Positions 8,600-16,716 of a stretch of 52,625 nucleotides of DNA are shown one piece after another. Both the position numbers and the translations under genes were made by a program. This DNA is from Acidobacteriota bacterium (GTDB taxonomy: Bacteria; Acidobacteriota; Terriglobia; Acidiferrales; UBA7541), in the NCBI GenBank assembly GCA_003225315.1, contig QHZD01000046.1, forward strand, positions 1 to 52,625, given 5' to 3'. A model generated the notes under the pieces. That model worked only from the letters and a program-made list of their open reading frames with translations. It did no database searches and was not told where the DNA came from. Position 1 is the stretch's first letter; each line of letters begins with the position of its first letter.

Positions 8600-11500
8600 T
8601 TACTGTGGCCAGGCGGTGGGACGTCCCAGTACGAACCAATGGAGCAATAATTCGACAACCTCTCTCTGCTTTTCATCGAGGCTTGTTCGCGCGGCAGCAA
8701 GTTCCTCAAAACGGGCTTTCGCCACTTGAATTCTATCGTCTATCTTTTGTTTCAGTTCTGCGCTCTCAGATGGCTTGGCCGGGACATTTACAGTTCCGTG
8801 GACCCCTAGGTCGGCGAGAAGTTTAACCAGTTCAGCGTCCTCACGGGACTTGCAAATTACGTGGCTTTTTCGATCTGGTCCGAAATATACGGTCTCATTA
8901 TCGAACATCTTGGCGTGGTGGGAAAGGTGAGCAGGCGAAGCATCCGGAATTATGGCCGCTGCGGATGTTCCTGGCTGTTTGTGAATCCATTCTCTTAGCG
9001 GGGTCAAGTCGTCAAGTTCTGCCGCATCCCAAAGGTCCGCGGCGAGTTCTTCTGTTGAGAAACTCCTATTGGCGGACTTCTTTCTCTGCTCCATTTTCTG
9101 AATTTCGACGACGCGAATGTGGCGAAAGTGGAATGCAGTCTCGATGTAAAGCCGCTCAACTAGTTTCGCCCTACGCTTGGTGTCGGCCACGCCTAGTAGT
9201 TCGAAAACTCCGTCGTCGAGCAGACGTCGGTCAGGCTGGTTCAGTTCGTCGGACAGGACAACCGGGCCTTCGGCGATTCGCTTCGCCCTGTCGGGGGAGT
9301 GACAATCCATGAGCTGTTCTTCCACAAGTCGGCCGACAGTTCTTTCCTGCATGCTTTCAAGTGCAGTCTTCAATTTAGAGGCAAGATCAGCCGGAATATT
9401 CCTAGGGTCCGGAACCTCCAGGAGATTTACGTCCACCACCTCTGTTTTCAGGTTTCCTTCGGTTCCGGCGAATCGTCCATAAAAGGTCTTAAACAGGCCG
9501 ACTAAAGTTGAATTCAGAATCGCCACGAGCGCGTCGACTTCTGCCGACGAGAGATCGTGGTTAATTAGGTCGAATAGATTGTGGTTACAGATTTGATTCT
9601 CTGGATTCTCGGCGATTATGTGCCTGTACTGTTGGGCCATTGGCCAGAGGGCGAACCCAGGATTCACGAGGTTCGTGAGGTTGTACCACGGGTTACGGGA
9701 CTTGCAAGTTGAGCGTTTCGGCACCGGGACTGGCTTTGATTTCTTGGAAGCAAAAGTGTGCGTTTCACCGTACTTGAGGTACTTAGATATGTATGTCCCC
9801 TCCAGCTTCGAGAGGGGGTTTGCTGTTAGGAGTACGACTCGGTCGAAGTCTTCGGGCCGGACGATTGGGCGATCCACTTTCATCAGGCTGTGAACCTCGG
9901 GCTTTAGGAATTGTGATTCGATGGGATGAACGCTTCCGTCGCCAGCTCTTACGATCTTCAAGCGTCCGTCTTCGGCGGCGAGTCGGTCTACACCATATTG
10001 CTTTCTAAATTCTCGGTTACTCTCAAACCTTTCCAAGGCCTCTGCCGTAATATCGCGGGGCATGAAGAATGCGTCGCAGCCCGACGTGATCCCGCGTCGA
10101 ATGAAAGTTATTTCCCCTAGCGGAACGAATCTCGAACTAAACTCGCGCATGATTTCAAAGTAAAAATCCGGGGCGCGTACGAATCTCCCCCACTTTCCGG
10201 CGGCGTACTCACCGGTGGTAATGGGCTGCTCTTCGGTTTCCGCCTCTAAGTCCTCTTCTTCATCGTCGGGGATCTCCTCTGACGCTGCGGGGCTCAGGAG
10301 GGGAGTTGAGCCGAGAATGCTGCTGGCTCGAACGCCCATCTGCCAGAGTTCAGACTGCGTTTTGACAACGGTGCGCATCCGATCATCGCTGGTGTCCTTG
10401 GCAGTGGATTCGATTTCTTCGCGGAGGCGTTGCGCAGCTTTTTGACGCTCGGGCTCGTTGCCAGTCGCTGGCACGCCAATTATTTCGGCCAATGGCTTCT
10501 TGAATTGCGCGAACTTGACGAGGGTTGCCATTCGCGTTGCTTCGTCGGAGCAACGGCGCATGATTGTTACGCAAGTTTTGACTCGTGCATCCGGAAACCA
10601 CGGCTCGGCGTTGCTTTCCATGATGGCCAGGATTTGGAAGTTTTGGAGCGCCCAAGCCTGAAGCTGGAACCCGTATTCCACATCGAGCCAAGAGGATGAG
10701 GTGAGAAAACCAAAGTAGCCGCCTTCTTTCAGGAGGCGCGCAGATGAAGGCCAAAAATAGCAGTGCAGGTCACTTCTGCCGCTAATCCTAAGTCCCGGCC
10801 ACGCAGACTCAAGGATTTTCTTGGCGTACTCCTTGTCCTTCTTCTCGATCTTTTCTTGACGAACATAGGGGGGATTTGCGACTACGGCATCGAGCGGCGG
10901 TAAATAGATTGGAGTTTCCTCAGCACGGGGGCCGGATGGCAGTCTGCAGAATTCCTTATCTGGCTTGAAATGAAGGAAGTCTCGTCTGGCTACGCGGGGA
11001 TAATTAGCCTCTTCGTTTATTTCACGGGCTGCCAAGTTCAGGGTGGCTAGGTGCGCGGGGTATAGGGAAATGTCACACCCGAACAGCTCCGAGAGCAGTT
11101 CTACGTGTGACTTTCTGGGTTTGAGGAACTTCTTGCGGTAATAGGCGCGCACCAGGAAGCTGCCACTGCCGCAGGCCGGATCAATAAGGGCCGCGTCAGG
11201 TGTCCTGACGCAAAATGCGTTTATCAGGTCGACGACATCGTCACCAGTGAAATGCTGTCCGTAGCGGTGGCGCTCTTCAGGACCGATGAGCCGCTGAAAG
11301 ATGCGGCCTAGGACGTCGGAGGAGACCTGTCGAAAATCAATTCCTCCTATAGCGCGCAAAACGCCTTTCCATGCTTGGATGGCAGTCGGAGCTTCAAAGA
11401 CGAGAGCGCTTGCCCAGTCGTGCTCGTGGGGATAGAAGAGCGGCTCGTAATCGCCGGAACGTTTGACAGCTCGGTCGAAAAGATCCTGCAAGTTCTTGTA

Positions 11501-11977
11501 AGCGTCGGCCGCTGTTCGCGCACTCGACTTGAACTCTAGGCGGGGCAGGTCTTCAAACTTGTCGTAAAGGGCCTTGTAGAAAATGACTCGGTTCATGAGC
11601 AAATAAGCCAAGCTGCTTGCGGCTCGGTGCAGAGCCGAGTACCACTCTTGGGGATCTTTGCGAACGAAGGTCCAGTCCTGTCCTGCCATCCATTCTTGGA
11701 GTTTCGAGTCGAACGACTTGCTCTTGTCGGCTTGTTCTAGCAGCCATGCTCTGGTGAGTGCTATAGGCCATTCCAGGTGGCTCTCCATGGAGCGGATAAA
11801 AACGTCATCTGCAGGCATGGCCCAGTCGACGCGGCGTCCCGTGCAAATCTCAGCTAAGTCTGCGAGGAGGTCGGGCAGGAATCTTTTTTCGACTTGGGCT
11901 AAAACGTCCGGTCGACCGGCATCTTCTGGCGAAGTTAGATCCAATCCCAGCTTCCATTCGCGGACTCGGCGATCCAA
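8600..11977 (-). CDS. Type IIG-like restriction-modification enzyme, methyltransferase and specificity part (Eco57I family)
   Basis: 1125 aa if started at the TTG 11977, which lacks a clear ribosome site. The protein contains a helical region, then a gamma-class N6-adenine methyltransferase: motif I DPACGSGSFLVRA near residue 266, motif IV VVANPPYVRQ near residue 366, and GRSDLHCYFW. A long C-terminal target-recognition and helical part follows (RRGITSGCDAFFMPRDI, NPWYNLTNLVNPGFAL). Reading upstream in the same frame, the natural N-terminus extends to ATG 12340 and carries a PD-(D/E)XK-like nuclease motif, but an ochre stop separates it (see 11978-12340). As read here the protein would be at best a methyltransferase without its nuclease. 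The sequence is visibly AT-richer than its neighbours, suggesting transfer. Confidence 0.8.
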   Translation of the reverse strand: MDRRVREWKLGLDLTSPEDAGRPDVLAQVEKRFLPDLLADLAEICTGRRVDWAMPADDVFIRSMESHLEWPIALTRAWLLEQADKSKSFDSKLQEWMAGQDWTFVRKDPQEWYSALHRAASSLAYLLMNRVIFYKALYDKFEDLPRLEFKSSARTAADAYKNLQDLFDRAVKRSGDYEPLFYPHEHDWASALVFEAPTAIQAWKGVLRAIGGIDFRQVSSDVLGRIFQRLIGPEERHRYGQHFTGDDVVDLINAFCVRTPDAALIDPACGSGSFLVRAYYRKKFLKPRKSHVELLSELFGCDISLYPAHLATLNLAAREINEEANYPRVARRDFLHFKPDKEFCRLPSGPRAEETPIYLPPLDAVVANPPYVRQEKIEKKDKEYAKKILESAWPGLRISGRSDLHCYFWPSSARLLKEGGYFGFLTSSSWLDVEYGFQLQAWALQNFQILAIMESNAEPWFPDARVKTCVTIMRRCSDEATRMATLVKFAQFKKPLAEIIGVPATGNEPERQKAAQRLREEIESTAKDTSDDRMRTVVKTQSELWQMGVRASSILGSTPLLSPAASEEIPDDEEEDLEAETEEQPITTGEYAAGKWGRFVRAPDFYFEIMREFSSRFVPLGEITFIRRGITSGCDAFFMPRDITAEALERFESNREFRKQYGVDRLAAEDGRLKIVRAGDGSVHPIESQFLKPEVHSLMKVDRPIVRPEDFDRVVLLTANPLSKLEGTYISKYLKYGETHTFASKKSKPVPVPKRSTCKSRNPWYNLTNLVNPGFALWPMAQQYRHIIAENPENQICNHNLFDLINHDLSSAEVDALVAILNSTLVGLFKTFYGRFAGTEGNLKTEVVDVNLLEVPDPRNIPADLASKLKTALESMQERTVGRLVEEQLMDCHSPDRAKRIAEGPVVLSDELNQPDRRLLDDGVFELLGVADTKRRAKLVERLYIETAFHFRHIRVVEIQKMEQRKKSANRSFSTEELAADLWDAAELDDLTPLREWIHKQPGTSAAAIIPDASPAHLSHHAKMFDNETVYFGPDRKSHVICKSREDAELVKLLADLGVHGTVNVPAKPSESAELKQKIDDRIQVAKARFEELAAARTSLDEKQREVVELLLHWFVLGRPTAWPQ

Positions 11978-12340
11978 GAGGGGAACGTCCCATTTTTTTC
12001 TGTCCCAGAGGACAAAGAGGTTTACGTTCCAAGTGAAGAAAAACTGAACTCCCGCGTTGTCTGCTTTTTGGTGGGCGTCACGAACGAGTTCTTCTGCGTA
12101 TGGGGACTGGCCCTCTGCCGTTCCTGGGAGCTTAACCTCGCCGCAGAGGACTAAACGGTCGGACTTGTCGAAAACTCGGAGGTCCTTTCGTTTGGACTTT
12201 TCCGAGCCGCGACCTTACCCTTCTATGCGCGCAGATTTGAAGGGATATTCGGGGTGGCGAGAAAAGATGACGGTTGAGTAGGAGGCAACTTCGGCACAGA
12301 AATCAGATTCGTGTATGCGGGTTGAGCCGACCGGGGACAT
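11978..12340 (-). pseudogene. Nonsense-interrupted N-terminus of the Type IIG-like gene (PD-(D/E)XK region)
   Basis: ATG 12340 is preceded by AAGGA at good spacing and begins MSPVGSTRIHESDFCAEVAS. At codon 42 (12217-12215) the frame reads TAA. The same frame then continues without further stops into the methyltransferase, and its first part looks like real protein: RKDLRVFDKSDRLVLCGEVK, a D...ExK nuclease motif (D53, E68, K70 counted from ATG 12340), then YAEELVRDAHQKADNAGVQF. No ATG, GTG or TTG codon occurs between the stop and TTG 11977. So the native gene was probably 12340-8600 (about 1246 codons), now split by one base change, or the TAA is a sequencing error. Confidence 0.7.
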
Positions 12341-12460
12341 GTATCCTTGCGATGATGCACCATTAGATTATGACTAGTACAGAATTTTCAAGGGGGGAAG
12401 CGTTTGTAGGCGGCTGTGCCACAAAGCCCGGCGCTACGAATGCAAATTCGAGGACACAGG

Positions 12461-12592
12461 CAAGCGCACAGCCAGGAGTGGCCCTGCCACGAGAACCAAA
12501 GAAGGGCACGATGTATCGTGCCCCTACAAAGAGGGACGGAGAAGGCGCGCCCACAAATTGGGGGAAAGTCACGGAAAAACTACAAACTAGAA
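12461..12592. repeat. Direct repeat, copy A of a ~130-bp block
   Basis: Matches 12815-12945 almost base for base over the central part (CACGAGAACC...GAAGGCGCGCCCAC), then CACGGAAAAACTA. It includes the hairpin at 12504-12523 and a decayed GCACAGCCA/TGGC hairpin on its left side. Confidence 0.7.
12504..12523 (-). repeat. REP-like hairpin (GGGCACGAT stem)
   Basis: 9-bp perfect arms GGGCACGAT/ATCGTGCCC with a 2-base centre, followed by CCTACAAA. On the minus strand: TTTGTAG, one G, then the hairpin. Confidence 0.65.
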
Positions 12593-12688
12593 GCAGAAAC
12601 TAGAAGGCGGGGCAGAAAACTAGAAGCTAGAAGGCAGAAAGTAGAAAGCGGGGGAAGAGGCGGCAGCGAAGAGGAAGAGAGAAAAGGA

Positions 12689-12710
12689 GGACAGGCAAGA
12701 ATGCCTGTCC
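12689..12710 (-). repeat. REP-like hairpin (GGACAGGCA stem)
   Basis: 9-bp arms GGACAGGCA/TGCCTGTCC, loop AGAA, followed by CAC (minus strand GTGG-hairpin). The same stem recurs at 24165-24186 inside the 2-oxo acid dehydrogenase operon. Confidence 0.65.
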
Positions 12711-12771
12711 CACTGGAGCAGGGACAACGACAAGCAGGAATGCCGGCGGAAGGGAGTGGCGAAAAGCAGAT

Positions 12772-12788
12772 GGCGACATGAAGTCGCC
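12772..12788 (-). repeat. REP-like hairpin (GGCGAC stem)
   Basis: 6-bp arms GGCGAC/GTCGCC, loop ATGAA, followed by GCTACAG (minus strand TGTAGC-hairpin). A decayed second copy is at 13745-13761, followed by GCTACAAA. Confidence 0.55.
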
Positions 12789-12817
12789 GCTACAGTCGAT
12801 CCCTACACAAGCAAAGA

Positions 12818-12839
12818 GCACAGCCATGAGTGGCTGTGC
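12818..12839 (-). repeat. REP-like hairpin (GCACAGCCA stem)
   Basis: 9-bp arms GCACAGCCA/TGGCTGTGC, loop TGAG, followed by CAC. Further copies at 13789-13810 (perfect) and about 50096-50122 (decayed). Confidence 0.65.
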
Positions 12840-12855
12840 CACGAGAACCGAAGAA

Positions 12856-12875
12856 GGGCACGATGTATCGTGCCC
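12856..12875 (-). repeat. REP-like hairpin (GGGCACGAT stem), second copy
   Basis: Same 9-bp arms and 2-base centre as 12504-12523, followed by CCTGCAAA instead of CCTACAAA. Confidence 0.65.
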
Positions 12876-13009
12876 CTGCAAAGAGGGACGGAGAAGGCGC
12901 GCCCACGGACCAGGGGAAGGTCACGGAAAAACTAGAAAGTAGAAGGCAGAAAGCGTGCGGGGCGCATGAGGACAGGAGGGAAACCGAAGCCGGCGCTAGG
13001 AGGGATCTC

Positions 13010-13306
13010 TTATTCAGAGGCCCAGGGCAATGCGAATTTCTCGTCCACCTGGAGCGGTTTTTCGCCCAACCGACCGTGAACGGGACACTCGAATTGCCAT
13101 ACGGTGTTCAAGAGGCTCTCACGAGACGCTGCGCGTTTGCGCAGGCTGATCCACACCGACCGCCGGCAAGAAGGACACACGAGCAGAATGTAGTAGCTTT
13201 CGCAGGTTATGTTTCGCAACTGCAGCAAAGTGCGAGTTGGAACGACGGCTTGGTCTAAGTGATTCACTGCATCCGACGGGAGATTTAGCGATGTGTATGC
13301 ATACAA
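13010..13306 (-). CDS. Small hypothetical protein with zinc-ribbon-like cysteines
   Basis: Up to 98 aa from a TTG at 13306; a later start near LLQLRNITCESYYILLV is also possible. The second half looks like genuine protein: VCPSCRRSVWISLRKR (CxxC), then WQFECPVHGRLGEKP (CxxH), a likely four-ligand zinc ribbon, and it ends DEKFALPW. I do not recognise a named family and give no function. It diverges from the 13371 gene across a short spacer containing the palindrome TGTATGCATACA. The weak start codon and missing ribosome site limit confidence. Confidence 0.45.
   Translation of the reverse strand: MYAYTSLNLPSDAVNHLDQAVVPTRTLLQLRNITCESYYILLVCPSCRRSVWISLRKRAASRESLLNTVWQFECPVHGRLGEKPLQVDEKFALPWASE
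13294..13305. promoter_or_regulatory. Palindrome TGTATGCATACA between two divergent small genes
   Basis: A perfect 12-bp palindrome in a locally AT-rich spacer, followed by ATACATACC. It overlaps the proposed TTG start of the minus gene and lies about 66 bp upstream of the GTG of the plus gene. It could be an operator. Confidence 0.25.
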
Positions 13307-13370
13307 TACATACCATGCACGCGGGCGAGACGCTTGTCAAGGCAATTCTGCGCGTGACACACTACTTGCC

Positions 13371-13724
13371 GTGCCGCGAACGAACATCCGCCGCGATGTC
13401 AGTTACCCGCTCAGTTTTCGCGTCCCGTTGGTTCAAGTGGAGGAGATCGACGAAGCGGTCCTGCGCGAACGCAGGAAGCGCCGCAGCGATTTGCTGGAAG
13501 CGATCTGGCAGGTGGCGTGGACAAATTATCAACGAAGCGGCTCTCTCTCGGCATACGCGGAGGGACACCGCTCCACAAAGCGCACCAAGCGCGTTTCCGA
13601 AGAACTGCAAGACCAGCTGTATACGGCGCTCGAAACGATCCTTGAGCGGGCCCCTTCCGCAGTGATCGAAGAAGTGGCGCGGAAGCTCACACAGTGGGCA
13701 GGCAAGTATGGGGACGAAAAGTAA
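13371..13724 (+). CDS. Hypothetical protein, helical, charged
   Basis: 117 aa from a GTG at 13371 (MPRTNIRRDVSYPLSFRVPL); the frame is open back to 13293. This reading is favoured over the overlapping frame at 13237-13665 because the residues form amphipathic helices: EEIDEAVLRERRKRRSDLLEAIW, SEELQDQLYTALETILER and SAVIEEVARKLTQW. No known domain is recognised. It could be a small regulatory or DNA-associated protein, but there is no direct evidence. It is followed by hairpin repeats and then a terminator-like stem at 13989. Confidence 0.5.
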   Translation: MPRTNIRRDVSYPLSFRVPLVQVEEIDEAVLRERRKRRSDLLEAIWQVAWTNYQRSGSLSAYAEGHRSTKRTKRVSEELQDQLYTALETILERAPSAVIEEVARKLTQWAGKYGDEK

Positions 13725-13788
13725 GGATCAAGCGAAGAGTAGATGGCGACATGAAGTAGCCGCTACAAAGGAATCCCTTGTGTAAAGA

Positions 13789-13810
13789 GCACAGCCAGGA
13801 GTGGCTGTGC
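13789..13810 (-). repeat. REP-like hairpin (GCACAGCCA stem)
   Basis: 9-bp arms GCACAGCCA/TGGCTGTGC, loop GGAG, followed by CAC. Identical stem to 12818-12839, about 970 bp away. Confidence 0.65.
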
Positions 13811-13988
13811 CACGGAAAAGCCCACATGCATCACGTTTTGGGCATAGGTGTGGGGCATGTGTCGCACCTCCGGTGCTTGCCATTCTACACACTCGGTACC
13901 CAGCGCTGACGCGCTGGGCTAACTTCTAGCGCACCTACGGTGTTCGGGAAATGACTCAAGACGGTGAGAGGGCAGGCGGAAAAGCAGA

Positions 13989-14024
13989 ACGGGCGGCGTG
14001 ACTTGCGTCGCGCCGCCCGTTTTG
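13989..14024 (+). terminator. Strong hairpin with T-tract between convergent genes
   Basis: 10-bp arms ACGGGCGGCG/CGCCGCCCGT (13989-13998 and 14011-14020) with a 12-base loop, then TTTTGCAATTTT. The T-tract suits plus-strand transcription; the cold-shock gene arrives from the other side and may use the same stem. Confidence 0.55.
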
Positions 14025-14094
14025 CAATTTTGTGAAGTGAAGCTGGAAAGGGCTGGATCGAGATTAATGCAGATCAAGCCGAATCAGCTGTTCC

Positions 14095-14301
14095 TTAGAG
14101 GGGCTGTACGTTCGAGGCCTGCAGGCCCTTGGGGCCCTTGGAAACTTCGAATTCAACCGCCTGGCCATCGTTCAACGTCTTATAGCCATCAGCCACGATC
14201 GCGGAGAAATGGACGAAAACGTCCTCACCGCTCTGGCGCTGGATGAAGCCGAAGCCCTTGCTGGCATTGAACCACTTCACTGTACCTTGTTCTTTACTCA
14301 C
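14095..14301 (-). CDS. cspA: Cold-shock domain protein (CspA family)
   Basis: 68 aa from GTG 14301, the usual CspA length. The longer frame to 14403 adds residues with no family match. One OB-fold with both RNA-binding motifs: KGFGFIQ (RNP1) and DVFVHFSAI (RNP2), preceded by [10 protein letters not shown] and ending [13 protein letters not shown]. Family role: a cytoplasmic single-stranded RNA/DNA chaperone that melts secondary structure, often cold-induced or constitutive. The leader contains a stem (14320-14336) just upstream of the start, a place where structured cold-shock leaders act. The name cspA is generic, as several paralogues are usual. Confidence 0.93.
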   Translation of the reverse strand: MSKEQGTVKWFNASKGFGFIQRQSGEDVFVHFSAIVADGYKTLNDGQAVEFEVSKGPKGLQASNVQPL

Positions 14302-14683
14302 TGCTTTACTCTTTTCCGTCAGCCGGGTTACGGCTGAGCACAACATTTGAGCTATCTGATGCCCAGGTTCCGAGCCCCTCAACAGAGCCGCGGCCGTCTT
14401 CAAGCTTCGTTCGGGAGGACTGCAAAGCGGTCAGCCGAACAAAAAAATGGCCGCAAGTGTGACCTTGCGACCGCTTTACTACCCAAAGGCGATACAAGAG
14501 CAACAAACGCAAAGACAGAGTACCACGGGAGGGGAGGGAATGCAAGTGTTTTATGGGGGCGTGTTTTTGGAGGTGTGTTGTTTGGTGCAAGAGGAAGAGG
14601 CGGAACTTGGGGCGTGGTGAGAGCGGCACCACCGGCTGCGGAAAGCGTTGACCTGGGCGGGAAGGCCTCCTTACCATGGACAG
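14302..14683. other. Divergent gap between cspA and the lytic transglycosylase gene
   Basis: 382 bp. It holds the cspA leader stem near its left end and presumably both promoters. Open frames here are compositionally odd and not supported. No further element was recognised. Confidence 0.35.
14320..14336 (-). promoter_or_regulatory. Stem-loop in the cold-shock gene leader
   Basis: 6-bp arms CAGCCG/CGGCTG with a 5-base loop, ending 18 bases before the GTG start. It could influence translation of the cold-shock gene; there is no direct evidence beyond position. Confidence 0.3.
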
Positions 14684-16465
14684 ATGAAACGAGGGCTGCA
14701 CATTGCCGCAGGTACGCTGCTCTTCGCAGCAGAGCTCCTCGGTTGCGAAGACGCGGGAAAGAAGTCCGTGCAGGCGCACGTTCCGGCGCTGGCTCCTGGG
14801 CCACAGAGCGCGAACGCAAAGCAAGCTGCCGTGGAACTTACGCCCCTGCCGATATTGAATCCGCCGCGGCGCCACTATATCTGGCTGTTGCCTCCGGTTC
14901 CGTCCGGAAAGGACTACCTGATCCAGAAAGTCCAGGAGAAATTCGCGTCGGGAGAGCAGAACTTCAAAGCGGGGCACCTGGAAGCCGCGCGCAAGGATTT
15001 TGACGACGCTGTGGACTGGCTGCTGGAGAGCGGCTACGACTCCAACAGTGACCCCAAACTGAGCGAGCTGTTCCACCGCGTGGTGGACACGGTGTATGCC
15101 TATGAACTGCAGGCGTTCCGGGCGGGAGACGGGTTCAACGAAGCGCCGGCGGTTCCGGCGGCGATCGACGAAGTGGCGGAGATGACTTTTCCGGTCGATC
15201 CCGGGCTAAAAGCGCGGGCCGAGGAAGCGGCAAAGAACATTTCCCACGACCTGCCGCTGACGGTGAATGACCAGGTTCTATCCTTTGTCAATTTCTTCCA
15301 AACACCGCGCGGGCGGGACATTGTGGAAACCGGGCTGCGACGCGCGGGGCGCTATCGCGAAATGATTTCCCGCGTGCTGCGGGAAGAGGGCTTGCCGCAG
15401 GATCTGATTTACCTAGCGCAAGCCGAAAGCGCTTTCCAGCCGCTGGCTCTTTCACGCGCGGGGGCACGCGGAATCTGGCAGTTCGTGGCCTACCGCGGGC
15501 AGCAATACGGCCTTCGGCATACCTGGTGGATTGATGAACGGCAGGATCCCGAGAAAGCCACGCACGCGGCGGCGCAGCACCTTCGCGACCTCTACAATCT
15601 GTACGGCGACTGGTACCTGGCGATGGCCGCTTACAACTGCGGCCCCGGCAACGTGCAGAAGGGCATCGAACGAACGGGTTATGCGGATTTCTGGGAGCTG
15701 TACAAGCGCAACGTGCTGCCGCGCGAAACGAAAAACTATGTGCCCATCATCATCGCGCTGACGCTCATCGCCAAAGATGCGGCGCATTACAACATTCAGG
15801 CTGAGCCGGAGGCGCCGGTTCCGACCGACATTGTGAAACCGGGGCGCGCCATCGACCTGCGGCTGGTGGCGGAAACGATTGACGTGGACATGGAGACGCT
15901 GCGCGCGCTCAATCCTTCGCTGCTGCGGCTCGCAACGCCCGACGATCCTTCCTTCGAATTGCGTCTTCCGCAGGGCACGGCGCAAAAATTCTCCGCGGAG
16001 ATCGCGGATATTCCTCCGGACAAGTGGGTGAGCTGGCGGCGGCATCGCGTGGAAAGCGGGGAAACGGTTACGTCCATCGGTAAGAAGTATCACGTGACGG
16101 CGGCGGCCATCGCCGACGCCAACAATCTGGAGCGCAATGCGGCGCTGGACGCGGGAGAGAAGCTGATTATTCCCGCGGTGCAGCCGCAGTCGGAAACGAA
16201 ACGGCGGTTGGTGAGTTACCGCGTGCGGCGCGGCGACACGTTTTTGGGAATCGCCGACCGCTTCAACGTGAGCGCGGACGACTTGCGCAAATGGAATCAC
16301 CTGAGAGCTAATCGAGTGAGCCGCGGCATGGTGCTGCGCATCTATGCGCTCGGCGGGGCTCCGGAAACCTCGCCTGCAAGGGCGAGATCCCGTTCAAAAA
16401 AGAAGACCACGCAGCCGACGGCAGCTGGCACGCCGGGCGGGGCCATCGCGGCGAACCACAACTAA
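14684..16465 (+). CDS. mltD: Membrane-bound lytic murein transglycosylase D-like lipoprotein with LysM repeats
   Basis: 593 aa from ATG 14684, chosen because it starts a lipoprotein signal, MKRGLHIAAGTLLFAAELLGC, with lipobox LLGC. A helical region (about 70-200) is followed by the SLT catalytic domain: YLAQAESAFQPLALS (catalytic Glu in ES), GARGIWQF, and LAMAAYNCGPGNVQKGI. Two or three LysM-type peptidoglycan-binding segments follow (DLRLVAETIDVDMETLRALNP; HRVESGETVTSIGKKYHVTAAAI; YRVRRGDTFLGIADRFNVSADDL), then a basic tail. It cleaves the MurNAc-GlcNAc bond to 1,6-anhydro ends during wall remodelling, anchored facing the periplasm. It is a single gene; its 3' neighbour is a different transcription unit. 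Confidence 0.92.
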   Translation: MKRGLHIAAGTLLFAAELLGCEDAGKKSVQAHVPALAPGPQSANAKQAAVELTPLPILNPPRRHYIWLLPPVPSGKDYLIQKVQEKFASGEQNFKAGHLEAARKDFDDAVDWLLESGYDSNSDPKLSELFHRVVDTVYAYELQAFRAGDGFNEAPAVPAAIDEVAEMTFPVDPGLKARAEEAAKNISHDLPLTVNDQVLSFVNFFQTPRGRDIVETGLRRAGRYREMISRVLREEGLPQDLIYLAQAESAFQPLALSRAGARGIWQFVAYRGQQYGLRHTWWIDERQDPEKATHAAAQHLRDLYNLYGDWYLAMAAYNCGPGNVQKGIERTGYADFWELYKRNVLPRETKNYVPIIIALTLIAKDAAHYNIQAEPEAPVPTDIVKPGRAIDLRLVAETIDVDMETLRALNPSLLRLATPDDPSFELRLPQGTAQKFSAEIADIPPDKWVSWRRHRVESGETVTSIGKKYHVTAAAIADANNLERNAALDAGEKLIIPAVQPQSETKRRLVSYRVRRGDTFLGIADRFNVSADDLRKWNHLRANRVSRGMVLRIYALGGAPETSPARARSRSKKKTTQPTAAGTPGGAIAANHN

Positions 16466-16716
16466 GCCTTGTTGCATGAATGAGTTGCAGCCTCCCAAGA
16501 ATTTCTAATAGGCTCCCGTCGGTGTCTGCTCTCCGGACACTCCCCGTATCTGTGCCGATGCGGCGCAGGGAACCCCGCAGAATGCTTGACAACGCACGGC
16601 GAGTACGGTAACAACGGCTCACGGACGGGGTGGATTATTTGACGCGACTCCGGCCAGAACAGCGACCCAAAGGGCCCTTTTGTGCATGGCCCGGGATTCT
16701 CCCAGGGGAGGATGGA

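Larger units (their letters stand above)
12815..12945. repeat. Direct repeat, copy B of a ~130-bp block
   Basis: Second copy, about 354 bp downstream of copy A, with intact hairpins at 12818-12839 and 12856-12875. The few differences are single-base changes, so the duplication is recent relative to the flanks. Confidence 0.7.
12341..13009. other. Noncoding region rich in REP-like hairpins
   Basis: About 670 bp without a supported gene. It holds at least five perfect hairpins (12504, 12689, 12772, 12818, 12856) and a roughly 130-bp duplicated block. Purine-rich runs of the type AAACTAGAAGC-AGAAACTAGAAG fill the spaces between. Open frames through here translate to low-complexity peptides and are judged spurious. 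Confidence 0.6.
13725..14094. other. Noncoding region with REP-like hairpins and a terminator-like stem
   Basis: 370 bp containing decayed and perfect hairpins (13745, 13789), the smaller palindromes GCACC-TCC-GGTGC (13864-13876) and CCCAGCGC-TGAC-GCGCTGGG (13899-13918), and the strong stem at 13989-14020. No gene is seen. Confidence 0.55.

Noticed and set aside
12215-12217. Possible stop-codon readthrough or selenocysteine/pyrrolysine at the R-M gene stop
   Set aside because: The codon is TAA, which is not used for selenocysteine (TGA) or pyrrolysine (TAG). No recoding signal is visible, so a nonsense mutation or read error is simpler.
12416-12781. ORF translating as GGQARMPVPLEQGQRQAGMPA
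   Set aside because: This is the translation of hairpin repeats; the same residues appear in the false N-terminal extension of E1alpha at 24.2 kb.
13237-13665. Overlapping plus frame to the 13371 gene
   Set aside because: Its translation is Ser/Arg/Cys-rich and irregular; the 13371 frame gives amphipathic helices and ends in a sensible place.
12341-14094. Possible CRISPR array
   Set aside because: The repeats are hairpins with differing stems and irregular spacing; there are no equal spacers and no cas genes.
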